Assembly (NCBI GenBank): GCA_013368445.1
Contig: JAACJO010000026.1
Location: 248,001-312,000, forward strand
DNA from: Leucocoprinus leucothites
Lineage: Eukaryota; Basidiomycota; Agaricomycetes; Agaricales; Agaricaceae
DNA: 64,000 nt
Reading direction: 5' to 3'
Shown here: positions 1 through 11,216 of the stretch, one piece after another
Position numbering within the stretch: position 1 is the stretch's first letter
How the letters are laid out: every line of letters starts with the position of its first letter
Translations under genes and position numbers: made by a program
The notes under the pieces: generated by a model
The model's database searches: none
What the model was told of the DNA's origin: nothing
The model's input: the letters and a program-made list of their open reading frames with translations, nothing else

Positions 1-178
1 TCACCCTTTCTTTAAATTAATCCCTCGCGTAAAATGGGTACAATTCGCGGTAAGTGCGTCAGAGCCTGTTGGAGACCAGTCCTGATTTAATATATTTCAA
101 TAGAAATCCAGCCATATGGCGCATTTCGAAGAACCGGATCTATTCTTCAACGTCGTTGGGGAATTCCTGAAAGAGTGA
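1..178 (+). CDS. Proline-iminopeptidase-like alpha/beta hydrolase, 3' end only (window edge)
   Basis: This is the last part of a serine hydrolase of the proline iminopeptidase family. Those enzymes are alpha/beta-hydrolase-fold peptidases that remove N-terminal proline. Two coding segments are seen, 1-49 and 104-178, separated by a GT-AG intron at 50-103. The first ends in RVKWVQFA. The second begins SSHMAHFEEPD, where the His is the catalytic histidine of the triad, and runs to a TGA at 176-178. The same exon junction and closing sequence recur in the intact copies at 4694-5739 and 44950-46003, so the reading is secure. The segment has no stop or frameshift, and it may be the end of an intact gene whose body lies outside the window. 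A relic of a NACHT gene follows immediately. Confidence 0.8.
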
Positions 179-329
179 ACCCACAAGTTAGGGTAGGGTT
201 TAGTTCCATATGCAGTGCTCGCTATGAGTTATGTCTAGAAGTTGTAGCTGAAGTATGCCTTGGTCGTTTGGTATAAAATACAAGTATCGAATATACGGTT
301 TTACTTATATTTTCTCTCTAGTCAATCGG

Positions 330-600
330 ACTGCGTCCATGAAAGACGGGAGTAGAATAATTGATGAAGATATCAGGACTATTGCCACCGTTTCAAGGTC
401 GAAAGCCCTGTCAATTAGGCTCGGATCGTGCAGCCTCGTTCCTCCACATGGTCTCTCGACAGAGACTTCCTGGCAACAAATCCGGCTGTATGAACTTGGC
501 CATGGGGATAAGTTGGTAGTATGATTTCAGGAATTTGACACTGAGAAGCGGTACTTTCATGAGCTTAGGATGGTAAACTATGAAGAGGCGATCTAGGGTT
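330..600 (+). pseudogene. Relic of the 3' end of a NACHT NTPase gene
   Basis: This stretch matches the last part of the NACHT gene at about 3080-3310, in the same orientation. Both carry a YELGHGDK/YKLGHGDK motif, then a segment reading (E)FDTEKRYFHE here against FNTEKQYFHE there, then VNYEEA. In this copy the frame is broken by stops, at TGA after the LVV residues and again after YEEA, and nothing upstream encodes the NTPase core. The arrangement is PIP 3' end, NACHT 3' relic, larger NACHT gene, intact PIP. That suggests an older tandem duplication followed by deletion. Confidence 0.7.
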
Positions 601-1054
601 TGTGAGAACATCCAAACCGTCCCCTGAATCCTGATCATACATATGGATGTCAAGAGTTTCGTCTAAGTTTACCCATGGTATGTCACCTGTAGGTCATAAC
701 GGTACAAGGGGGCAGTTTCCATGGTATGTGTTTCCTGAGCTCCCTGTCACATTTGCTGCAAGCTCATCGCAGTCGGGCTGTTTGCTGGTACTGGGACACC
801 AGCCAGGGTGCTCAGTATTCAATACGGTCCTTAAAGTGTCAGCTGTCTTCTGCTCTTGCTTCGAAAGACGCGGGCATGTAGCTCTGGAATTCGTTCTTCC
901 CAGCAGTCGATTTTGCTGTCTTTCTAATGCCCACTCGACAGTTCTTCAGGCGTCAATCATCTATTTGTTTGACGTTCACGCACTCAAGAGGATCCCGTGA
1001 TACTGTGTTCGACAGCACTTTGTTCTCTCCCCCACCATCCGTCCTTTCGACACC

Positions 1055-3410
1055 ATGTCCATATTCAATCAAACTCAGGGTGTCACGATCCATGGCGGAA
1101 CTTTCAACAATACCCAGACTACTTACGATCAATCCGGGACAACAAGCGAGTCATCCCCGTATGAGTGTGCTGATAATGCTGATCTGGTGCTCAGGAATCG
1201 ACATGCTCTATGAAACCTCTACCCCAGAGGCAGCCGTAGATGCCGAAGAGCGATATCATGCTCCCTTGTGTTATCCTGGCACACGTGTACAGTACATCGA
1301 GGAGATCACAAAGTGGGCCACTGCAAACAACGAGGATGGCACTATCCCACCGCTCTATTGGATGAAGGGGCCCGCTACTGTTGGAAAATCGGCCATTGCT
1401 CAGACTTGCGCTGAATGGCTGAAGGAATCTGGCCATCTCGCTGCTGCGTTCTTTTTCTCCGCTAATGGCCGGCGCAAGGCCCATTCTCGCTTCTTCTTGA
1501 CCCTCGCGTATCAACTCTCGACTACCCTCCCAGAGTATCGTGAGATCATCAATCACAAGGTTTCTGTCGACAAGGCCATTGTTAAGGCAACAATGTCGTC
1601 TCAGTTTAGATCCCTCATTGTCGAGCCTTTGCAGGAACTGAGAGAGAAGGGAAAGGATATACGGAGGAGACCCATCATCATCGATGGGTTGGATGAGTGT
1701 CTGAACACAAGTGCACAGATAAAAATCATCAAGATCATTGCATCGTCGATCCGAGCTGGGTCTACACCATTTCGTTGGGCGATCTTTAGCCGAGAAGAAC
1801 CGGATATTGTCTCCGCATTCACATCGTTCACCAAGCCCTCCTTCTGCCATTCGGTATTCCTACCTATCTCTCGCAAAACAGACGGAGAGATTGAGCTCTA
1901 CCTGCGCAACGGGTTCGAGAACATACTTCATCGTCGAAATCTCCTCCACCTCGAACCCTCGTGGCCCACGGCTCAGCAAATTTGGATGCTTGTCGATGAT
2001 GCAGCGGGTCTGTTTATTCACCCAGCCATTGTTCTTCGCCTCATTAACCGTCACCCATATCCGGAGTTTAAGGAAATCTTGGAGGATATCCTCAACCCCA
2101 TCTCAAAACAAGGTCGTCAGTCTGCATACGCAGAGCTGGATGCACTATATATGCTCATCTTGCGTCATATTCCCAAGAACATTCTCTTGCCTACACAGCT
2201 CCTCTTCTCACAAATCGTTCGTGATTATAATGATGGCTCCAATTGGTCCCTTGCCGTCCTGTGTAACAGGCTTGGCATCTCGGAGACACTCTTCCGAAGC
2301 ATTTACCATCACGCCTAACCTGTTATGGACTTCCAGGAATATCCACCACCCACCTTTGATGAACCCGTCAATCTTGAGCACTCATACTTGGACCAGGACC
2401 TGTCATCCACGACCAGATCTTCACTCCATCCAACCCTCCTTTGTGTTCATGGTGACATTGCTTTCCGCCACAAATCCTTCTATGACTTTCTCTGTGATCC
2501 CGCTCGCTCACTCTCCTTCTGTGTCACCACCCTGGCCATGTACCAGAACGCCTTCGATCGTCTCATTCAGCAACACCACCACTATGCATCAAGCTATGCA
2601 ATCCAGGGCCCAAGTATGCCTCTTTTCACTGTATCCAGTTGTGCGCTCAACCCCATATCTCAGAACTCGTATTAAGGCCGGGCCAGTTCTTCCGCCTCGT
2701 TCTCCTGGCCTCAAGGGAGTGAGTTTGTGGACTCATGGATCAAAGCTCAGACTTTTCTCGGGATCTCGCTTTTGTTGTCCCATGATGATCCGTTGTTTCA
2801 TACATTTTTGGAGAGCCTCCCGTTGAGCTCGTTGTGTAAATGTGCGGAGCTTGACTATCGTATATCCCTGCTTGGTTCCATAAAGCTGTACGGCAGCGGA
2901 GTATTTCTAGACGCGTCCATTATTGGCCTCCGCGAAGATGGGGCTTCTAGATTTAATGAAGGCTCTCATTTTACTCAGCTCGAAGATTGCACGGAATTTG
3001 ATCCAGAGGTGTTCCTGGCGGTATGTGTACCCACCAATACAGTTCGTGACTACCAGCTAAAACGCCAACAGATGGTTGACAAACTTGAAAAGCTACGAGT
3101 CATCAAGCCCTATCATCGTCGATTCAGCTCGAGTCGCGTGGCCTCTGTGCTCCACGCCGTTTCCCGACAGGGACTATCTGGCAAGAAATCTGGCCTCTAT
3201 AAACTCGGTCACGGGGATAAGTCGGTAGTCTGGTATTGGGAGTTTAACACCGAGAAGCAGTACTTTCACGAGTTTCTGACAGTAAACTATGAAGAGGCAA
3301 TGGCGTTTTACAAAGCGGAGAAGTTTGCGATATGGGGCATCAATGGGGACGGGGATAGTCGCGGTGCGGAAGATGAGGACGGAAGTAATGTGAGGACGGA
3401 AGTAATGTGA
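1055..3410 (+). CDS. NACHT-domain NTPase (NLR-like), reading frame probably disrupted
   Basis: This is an STAND/NLR-type nucleoside triphosphatase. Such fungal proteins are thought to act in non-self recognition and regulated cell death. The likely start is the ATG at 1055 (MSIFNQTQG...), giving the HGGTFNN-type opening common in mushroom NACHT proteins. The core reads in frame from about 1195. It shows APLCYPGTR, a Walker A variant GPATVGKS near 1370, and a Walker B IIIDGLDEC near 1675. Beyond that, HKSFYDFL (about 2470) and the LGHGDK...NYEEA end fit the family. Problems: the opening and the core are in different frames and no GT-AG intron I tested joins them. A TAA at 2316-2318 interrupts the body in frame. 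A second stop at 2673-2675 could be removed by a GT-AG intron at 2614-2715. The gene may be a recent pseudogene or may encode a shortened product ending at 2318. Confidence 0.65.
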
Positions 3411-3441
3411 GGACGGAAGTAATGTGAGGACGGAAGTAATG
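3374..3441 (+). repeat. Four copies of a 17-bp minisatellite across the NACHT stop codon
   Basis: The unit TGAGGACGGAAGTAATG is repeated four times without change, and degenerate continuations run to about 3500. The unit length is not a multiple of three, and the NACHT stop (TGA, 3408-3410) lies at the start of the third unit. Gain or loss of one unit would therefore change the C-terminus. Confidence 0.9.
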
Positions 3442-4693
3442 TGAGGATGAAGCCAGGAGCAATGCGGAGGATGAGGTTGGCAGTAACGTAGAGGAGGGAG
3501 AGCGTGGGCCCAGAATCATAAACGTGCATGCGCCTACCGAGAAGCGGGAGAAGGAAAGGTTCATAATGAGAACAAGCAAAGCGACGCTGCGTGGCCTTCC
3601 GGAATGGCCCCAAGTGCATGAAGTGTTTCGCAATCGTTTTCGTTACCGTATAGATTGAGTGTCTATATCACTGTTGTCGCCTCCGTGTATTAGTTGAGCC
3701 AACCAGATGCCAGCGTTGGTTAGAGTTTCAATGGCAGTCGATCGCTTGCCCCAACCGCTGATAGCATTTGAATGCAATCTGATCTTTCCCACTTCCTACT
3801 CACATTTTCGCCGTGTGCAGCGTACCTACCATAAGGTGCTCATGCCTCTCTTCCCATGCTTGATATTGAAAGATCGATCTCACAATAGGACGTCGTTGCA
3901 TCCCAATTAGCGATGATCATGCTCGAACATGACAGCTCTCGTGGAATCTTTGGCGATGGTACTTTTCGGTCCCATTTTACCTACATAATTATAAAGCCAT
4001 CCTTCTCACATCTCACGCCAGTTGCTCGTACTAGCCATCAGACTGCTTGCGCGAAGTCATTCTCTAATTAGAGCGTCTGGTTGCAGGGTACGATCTCATT
4101 CTAGCATAAGCACTGTAATTAATATTACAATTAAAGTCTCCTCTTGCACCCATTATCATGAGTAAGGAAGTGGTGAACATCCGAATCGTACGACATAACA
4201 TGCTCATACCGCTAAAATCCAACGACAGTTCTTCACTATGCCTCATAAAGCTCGTGGTTGAATCGCACGAGTTCATATCCGATTCACCCGAGTACGGAAT
4301 CGGGTCGCTCTCATGTATGTTCCAAGTGCATCTGATCAGCTATGATATCACGGTCATGTTAAGTGTGTCCTTTGTCATGATTCGCCCGCCATGGAAAAAA
4401 CATGGGAGCACATGTTTCGATTCGGGGCAGTGTGACTTTCAACTTGGTGTGTAGCGCATGTGCCAACACTTGAGTTCGGTTCCCAAGGTCCGACCCCAAG
4501 ATTTCCGACCCAGCCCTGTCTACGTAGTACCGTGATCCAACCCCACAGCTCAGGTCCGACCTCCTCGACGCACATTTTGCTGGCATTCGCTGACTATTGT
4601 GAATTTCGGTAAGCATTCTTACTTAACTGTGCTCTCGATATTCACCTGGTGGTTCATTTCCTCCTCTCTCCTCGACGATGTTCTCAGTCAAGA
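3411..4693. other. Intergenic stretch between NACHT gene and PIP gene
   Basis: Apart from the tail of the 17-bp repeat, I see no gene here. Small open frames in several phases have no recognisable protein features. The part just before 4694 must contain the PIP promoter. An in-frame ATG at 4649 exists, but homology to the other PIP copies starts at 4694. Confidence 0.5.
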
Positions 4694-5739
4694 ATGTCTG
4701 AAACCATACCGATAAACGAAGGAACAATGGCAAGGAATGTCCGAGGTGCGGGGAAAGAGTGCCAAACTTGGTACAGGATCTATGGCGATTTGAGATCAGT
4801 CATCCGTCCCCTCGTCGTCCTCCATGGTGGGCCAGGTGTAACATCCGAGTATCTCACCCCTTGTTCCACTCTCACCGCCCAGCGATCCATCCCGATAATC
4901 ATCTACGACCAACTCGGATGTGGTCGTTCCACCCACCTTCCAGAAAAGATGGGCGACATTGAATTCTGGACTGAGCAACTTTTCCTTGACGAATTGAAGG
5001 ACCTGCTGAATTACCTCGGAATATATGAGGATTACGATCTTTTTGGAAATTCGTGGGGTGGTATGTTGGCTGCGCGCCATGCTGTTAGACAGGCCGGAGG
5101 TTTAAAGCATCTTGTTATCATGTCCTCACCTGCTTCGATGGATCTCTGGGTCGAAGCTCAGGAAGTCCTTCGGAGGAAACTCCCTCAAGATGTCCAAGAC
5201 ACCCTTGATAAATGCGAGAGGGAGGGAAAGACGGATAGCAAGGAGTATCAAGATGCAGTTCTCGTCTATTATTCCCACTACCTTTGTACAATCCAACCGA
5301 TGCCTGAACCACTGGCAAAAAGTTTTGAGGCGTTGGAAAAGGATCCGACTGTTTATTACACAATGTCAGTAAATCCTCCAGATCAGTGTTGTAATAGAGA
5401 GATCTAAGTCCTGACATGCCATACAGGAACGGGCCAAGCGAGTTCTTTGTAACTGGGCCATTAAAGACCTGGTCGATTCTTGATGAAGTTCACAAAATAG
5501 CGGTTCCGACGCTTCTTACAAATGGCGCGATGGACGAAGCTGCCGACAGCTGTGTTTATCCATTCTTTAGATTGATTCCCCGGGTTAGGTGGACTCAGTT
5601 TGCGGTATGCCCTACTCTGAAGCCTTTCGAGATATGTCAGAGCCTGACAGACTTATATATATAGAAATCTAGCCATATGGCGCATTTTGAAGAACCTGAG
5701 CGGTTCTTTGATATCGTTGGAACATTCTTGAGCGAATGA
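4694..5739 (+). CDS. Proline-iminopeptidase-like alpha/beta hydrolase (intact copy A)
   Basis: This is a serine hydrolase of the proline iminopeptidase family (alpha/beta-hydrolase fold, peptidase family S33), expected to release N-terminal proline or act on similar small substrates. Exons are 4694-5364, 5427-5604 and 5665-5739, giving 307 residues, the usual size. Seen motifs: HGGPG for the oxyanion hole (4823), IIYDQLGCGRS, the nucleophile elbow GNSWGG with Ser about 120, YYTMNGPSEF across intron 1, the acid in NGAMDEA, and the catalytic His in SSHMAHFEEPE. No signal peptide is visible, so it is probably cytosolic. I chose the ATG at 4694 because MSETIPI matches MSESIPI of the second intact copy; the frame is also open to an ATG at 4649. 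It is flanked by the NACHT gene and by a convergent carboxylesterase gene. The exact substrate is inferred from family only. Confidence 0.88.
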
Positions 5740-6240
5740 CGTTCTTGCTTGCAGTTAAATCGGTCATAGATATCATGAATCATGTGTTGTCTCTCGTTGG
5801 AAGAGATTTGTGAGAATTATCTTGAATTAACATCAGGTTTTCTGAATCTAGCCACTACCTCCCAAGTTATACCCAGTACGCCAGTTCCAGATATGTCCCC
5901 TTTCGTCTGTTCAACTTTACTGGCAGTAATCTGACTCGTACTTCCAAGCCCTCTAACCCGTCTCGAAGAACCCTCAGACACAGCCTAGTCCAAGGTGACA
6001 GGTCCCTTATCAAAGTCAGAATACAAGCACGAAGTCGAAAGGCAATGCGGCATAGTCATTAAATTCTTCAGTGTTATACACAGAGTGGAGTTTAATTTAC
6101 TTCCGAGGAAGCAACAACGCGGGATCAGGCAAGGCAAGCAAAAAATAGGCACGCAGACCGACAAAGATTGACCCAAGGACACAGGTTCCATCAGCAGATA
6201 TTCCTTGTAAATACTTGGTACGATGGATACAAGGAGCTCC
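5740..6240. other. Intergenic stretch between convergent PIP and CE genes
   Basis: These 500 bp separate the 3' ends of two convergent genes. I see no coding evidence. They presumably hold both 3' untranslated regions. Confidence 0.5.
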
Positions 6241-8581
6241 TTACTGCCAAGTGTTTGTGCTGACCTTGTCCCAGTAGCTAAGATTGATATTAGCGTCAGA
6301 TATCCAATCAGAAGAGAACTATCTCAGCTCACGCGCAACGATGAATTAGACCCTTCTCGGTCGGTACAACTTGGAATGAGGGCTGGTTTGCTTCAGTTTT
6401 ATTGAAGACCATCTCAGCATGACCATTTTCAGTCCACTGAGGCCAATGAGGCAAAGTGTTGGAGGTATTCCATTTGACGTTCGGATCCAGCGAGACAACA
6501 AACTTCAAGTAGGATTGAACAAAGTTGTTCTTGAATTCGGTATTGTTAAACGGGGGAGATGATTCAATTCCAATAAACGATCTGAGATATGATAATTATG
6601 AGTGACGCGCAGTGGATATCGGTAAGGTGCGTACGTCGGGAAGAGGTAAACGAGATCATCAAGGTGATATGCAGGAGGAACAGCTAATTGACCCTGTATG
6701 TAGAATGAGCACAAGCTCCGACATATTAGGAGAAATTCACATACCTTAAATCCTTTACCCTTGAGAGCACGGAGTACGGGGAATGACGGGCAGAGGAAGA
6801 CCGCTGCAAGACTTTTCAGTAGATGTTTCTAAATTACAACGGGGCAGACCCACAATCGCTATTAATTGCAATGGCTTGATCAATCGGTTTTCCTAGGTCC
6901 GCGTATAGAGCTACAGCTTCATCAATCTGCGTCTTTGTAAGCTCCGGCCACAGGTTCGCTAAGTACTCTGGAATCTTGACAGTATCAGCGGTACTGGGAT
7001 CGACGAGGTCTGCAAGGGCCGACTCATGTGTGTTGTCAACGGTTAATATAGTATCCTAATAGGTTCATGGAGTGTGAATACGCTGATTTTGCGAAACGAG
7101 AATTAACACGTACTGCGTTGATTTTTCCCTGACCCAGTAGCACTGAGGGCCGGTCGGTAATGAATTTACCGTCAATTACGGGCGTAAGGGTTAGAAGTCC
7201 CCAGAATCCCTCAGCAGTAATATTATTATTGGCGCGATTGAGGAGACCAACGTCTGCTTGGCGTAGACAAGCTAGCGCGTCTGGGGCAGACGAGCATCTG
7301 TAGGGATAGGATACGGGATCAGTGCAATCCTAGTTTGCTGCGACAAACTATACACACCCCGTTTGCTCAACGACACTGGTAAATACTTGCTGGTGTTATA
7401 AGTTAGTAAAGCTATCAACGTCATAGCATTGGAATTTTACCTCGGGAATCCTGTGATTGTATGGGTATTGGGGAGGGAGATAATGCGAATTAAGCATTCC
7501 TGCACGGAACAGCTTAGGTTGCGTATTCCCGCCGTTGGCAATGAGATGTTGAACGACGGAACCGGCACCTTCAGTAAGTAAAAGGTCAATCTATTTCAAG
7601 GGCAAAATCTGTAGTCAAACTCACCGGAAGACTCCCCCCAAATTGTAACTTTTGCAGGATCACCACCAAACTTGCTGATCTGAGAATTTGTTTAAGGCTT
7701 CCCTTCGCTCAATGGCTAAAGAAGCACTTACATGCTGCTGTACCCACTGCAAGGCAAACTGTTGGTCGACTAAACCCCCCATGATCAGGTTCATCCATTC
7801 ATCCTCGGTACATCTGAGTACTCACGAAGACCAGCATTCAGGACGCCGCCATCATGGACTTTTTGCCCGGAGAGGAAGCCATAAACGCCCAGACGATATT
7901 GGATGACCACGGAGACGACTTGATCATTCGATCCGCGAACTAGATCTTCTGCATTGAAATACCAAGCGCTATACTCTACGTACCCTCCTCTGAAATTAGG
8001 GCGTTACACTATGAGCACATGAGAGGAAGATGCGCAAAAGTGTACGAACCCATGGATCCACACGACAACTGGCAGATTTCCAGGCCCAACCTTAGGCGTA
8101 GCAATGCTATACATGAGATATCGTCAATGGCTGAGAGGCCAAAGTTCACAGTATCGATGCGTACTTTAGGTAAAGACAGTCTTCCGAATGTGGCGGGGTG
8201 CCAGGAAGCCGTCTACGGGTGTGACTGCTCCTAGGAGGAAGGAAGGGAGAAACCGTATTGACTCCAAGTCCAGGGGCGCTTATACATGTATTTGGGAGTT
8301 TGTCCGCTAGCTGAACACCGGAAGTGGTCGCAGGAGGTTGAGGCTCTTTCCAGCGCCCAGTGCCTGAACAAGGCCTCAGCGAATGGCCGTAAGGTAAGGG
8401 AATGTAAATACTCACCAGTAGGAGCTGCCGCATACCGAATACCTTGAAAATTGACGTTTCCGGTAGCGTTGTTCAAGGTTCCTTGGTATTTGGCATAGCC
8501 AAGGTCCACCAGAGTACTCGGATCATCAGCAAAGACCACTGCTGCAGTGGCTAATAGGGTGTAAGCCAGTAAAATTCGCAT
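6241..8581 (-). CDS. Secreted type-B carboxylesterase/lipase (copy A)
   Basis: This is a carboxylesterase of the type-B/Candida rugosa lipase-like family, which hydrolyses ester bonds of lipids or xenobiotics. It starts at 8581 with a signal peptide (MRILLAYTLLATAAVVFA), then LVDLGYAKYQG and GIRYAAAPTG, family hallmarks. Fourteen exons can be joined by consensus introns. The first four are 8416-8581, 8165-8363, 8050-8106 and one from 7989 downward; the last is 6241-6277, after an intron at 6278-6332. Seen in order: SEDCLYL, LPVVVWIHGGGY (oxyanion hole), QYRLGVYGFL, LDQQFALQWVQ, the nucleophile elbow GESSGAG, and the AYHLDDLVYLF segment bearing the expected catalytic His. The end reads YWDKVSTNTWQ. 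The elbow is GESSG where the second copy has the more usual GESAG. No premature stop remains after splicing. Length is about 540 residues, normal for the family. The paralogue is at 40632-42929. Confidence 0.85.
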
Positions 8582-10584
8582 TAAAGGCAGAAAATGAGTG
8601 GTTAACTGACGCAGAGGAGACTCACATCATACTCATTGTTTTATAGGATATCTCCCTTGCCCTCGGCCTCCGCCGACTGGGACTCTACCATCTGCTGCTT
8701 CATCAAACTTATCAAATCGTTACACTAGAGTCGCCGACTGGGTGCATGGAAGGTCAAACTAAGTTCCGACCGCCACAAAGAGCGAAGGTGACGTTCTCAG
8801 TGGGGATAAATAGCGTCGCCCAGTGGAAGCAATGGCCTTGGAGTTTTCCACGTAATGACCTCCTTTGTGTCACAACTCGATAGGTTTCATTAGGTACATA
8901 GTCAGCTTTGTTTCTAGAACAATATCGTAATTGATATCGAGGCACTGAAGCGCCTAGTCCGGATTCACGACACATCGATGCAGTAAAGGATCCCGAGGAA
9001 TCGCCGTTGCTAGTGCCGGGTTCTCGTCAATCCAGTGGAATGGAATCAATTTTGCAAAATCGATTTAGCACCAAGCTTATGAGACCTTGATCCAGGAAGC
9101 ATTTGAGCCGCTGAGAGTGGCTTCGGATCCATTGTGTGGGAGAGCCTAGCCATATGTCGATAAGCTAACACGAGTGAAACAAGATGTAGCGATTGCCTAC
9201 AGTGCGCTAAGAATGGATGAGGCCAGTGATCTGGCGTTTGTGGGGAGCTGAGACAGGAAGTTTGGGCAGGAGCACGAAAATCTGGACTCATAAGAATGAA
9301 TTGGCCAATACTTTCATACAAGACCATGAGACGATTCCCCCAATCCAACGCCGAATATTGACGGATTCAGTACCACCATCATCTCTTCCGCATGGGCATC
9401 GAGCTTATAAATGTCTAACGAACAGCCCCAGAGAAATAATGATGACCTTGTAATGAGGAAAAGCGAGGAAGAGCGGCTGATGAGAGTTATCTTGAATAAA
9501 CAAGCTTGAGCAATAGAATATACATCCCGTACCAGCAGGAATGTACTTTGAGTCAGCTGATAACGGATCCTCTTGTCCGTTCATGCTTCATCTATAGTAT
9601 AATCATGTTTGTGATTTGATATACTCGAACATGTCACAGTTGAGGAGGGTCATAAGAATAACAGCGTCACGGACGCCAGTGGTAGGGTGGCCAAAAAAGT
9701 CGTCGTCGATGTGGTGCTCTCCGAGCAGGGACAAGGGAAGCTGTTTGTCCGCCCGTCGTTCATTAGTATGGACAACACTGATAGGCGTTCAACCAGCCTG
9801 GCATTTTTGGAATAGCAAAAGTCAGCTGTACAAAGGGAAAGGGTTCGATCAATAAAACATGATTATCGAAATGCCATAACTCACATTAACATTCCTGTAT
9901 TTATTCAACCTCAACCAGCCTCGAAATGGCATCTGGCTGTTCTTTGCAAGATATGACCCACTTCCCGCATGTTTCCCACCATCAGCTAGCGCCTCTATGC
10001 CCATATGCTCGGCCTTCAACTGGAGTTGTGAAATTGTAGAGAATATACGAGGTCCAAGCTAAAGAAATTCGTTGAGGACACTGCTATTAATAAAGTATCG
10101 GTCACTATCTTCACCCTCGGATGTTCGTTTAGGGATGAAGGTGATCCCACAACAACACCGGCGTTGGTATCAGCAGTATACTCAACAGTGGTGTAGGCAT
10201 GAGAATAGGGCAGCTTATCGGTGTCTTCTTCGTGGTTGCTGGCAGGGGCAATGAGTTGATTGTGTAGTGCACACACTCCTCGTAAACATGCGCAAATACG
10301 TCAGAGTCCATTGCGGTACACAACAGTACATCCCTCTCTCAGGAATTCCTCGAGGACACGCCTGAATACGCTACGACCCCTACCTAGATCTATCATGCTA
10401 CGTAGGACGCCGATTCAACTCTACAGTTCAAAGACCTCTACTACTTGTACTCAACTTCCATGGGTCGAAATACATGGAGCTGATTGACAAGTTCAGTGAA
10501 TACTAGCCGAAGCCCATTGAACATTCATATCATTACACAATGTCGCAGTGCGTCACAATACTACAAATTGTTCACCTAATGTAA
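8582..10584. other. Two-kilobase stretch without a recognisable gene
   Basis: This includes the CE upstream region. Short open frames are present on both strands, for example minus-strand frames at 10016-10323. None shows a domain I recognise and they do not join into a convincing spliced gene. Some may be decayed coding sequence. Confidence 0.4.
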
Positions 10585-11216
10585 CTAGTCTTTTTTCGGC
10601 ACCAGATTGAACTTCTGGCCCAGGAGGCCATCACACATCCAGATCGAGAGGCCAACATCCGTCCCATTCGACACTTCCGGATCGATATTCGCGCACATAT
10701 TATTCTCCTTATTAATTATATACTCGTCCTGGTAAATCCAAATTTGTCTTGGACTCTTGGGTTCCGGGGCTGTAATCGTCAAACGTGAACCTGTGAGGAA
10801 TGCATAAATATTAAAGTGCAAATTGAATGATGTATGGCATTTTAGAGGTCAACCAAGACGCACCGTCGGCAGGAAGAGTAAGGACGTTGGATCCTGAGTT
10901 AGAGTTGACCAAATTGCCTGTGGTGCTATCATAATGCCAATATCCACTTTTGGTGATCTCAGTGTCGATCACGATGGGCATGCCAGACTGACGGGAAGAG
11001 GTTGGTCATCGAGAATACCACTGCGTCAAACAAGCAGCCCCACGAAGCTCAACGCACCTCAGGGCTATCGTTTTTGACGTTGGCATAATAGGGGAAATAG
11101 ACGTTCTCGATTGCAAATAAACCTTTGGGAAACTCGGATGTAGGGGCCTCGTCTGTTGCGATAGTAAACGCTGCAAACGCTGCAAACAATAACAAGGACA
11201 AGAGCTTGTTTTGCAT
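10585..11216 (-). CDS. Small secreted protein with lectin-like features
   Basis: This is a short predicted secreted protein of 162 residues. Exons are 11058-11216, 10864-10987 and 10585-10790, with GT-AG introns of 70 and 73 nt. It begins with a clear signal peptide (MQNKLLSLLLFAAFAAFTIA). The rest is rich in aromatic and polar residues and includes RQIWIYQDEYI and, near the end, GLSIWMCDGLLGQKFNL. The pattern of a variable strand, a WxC turn and then GQKF resembles a beta-trefoil (ricin-B-like) repeat, but only one such unit is clear, so the lectin idea is weak. Only two cysteines lie in the mature part. The splice sites and the uninterrupted frame make the gene model good even though the function is unknown. 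Confidence 0.7.

Noticed and set aside
1191..1876. Long minus-strand open frames across the NACHT core
   Set aside because: They are shadows of the plus-strand NTPase frame, which carries the Walker A and B motifs.
10016..10323. Two overlapping minus-strand frames that could be the end of a gene
   Set aside because: No recognisable motif, and the upstream sequence breaks into stops without good splice sites; not enough to call a gene.
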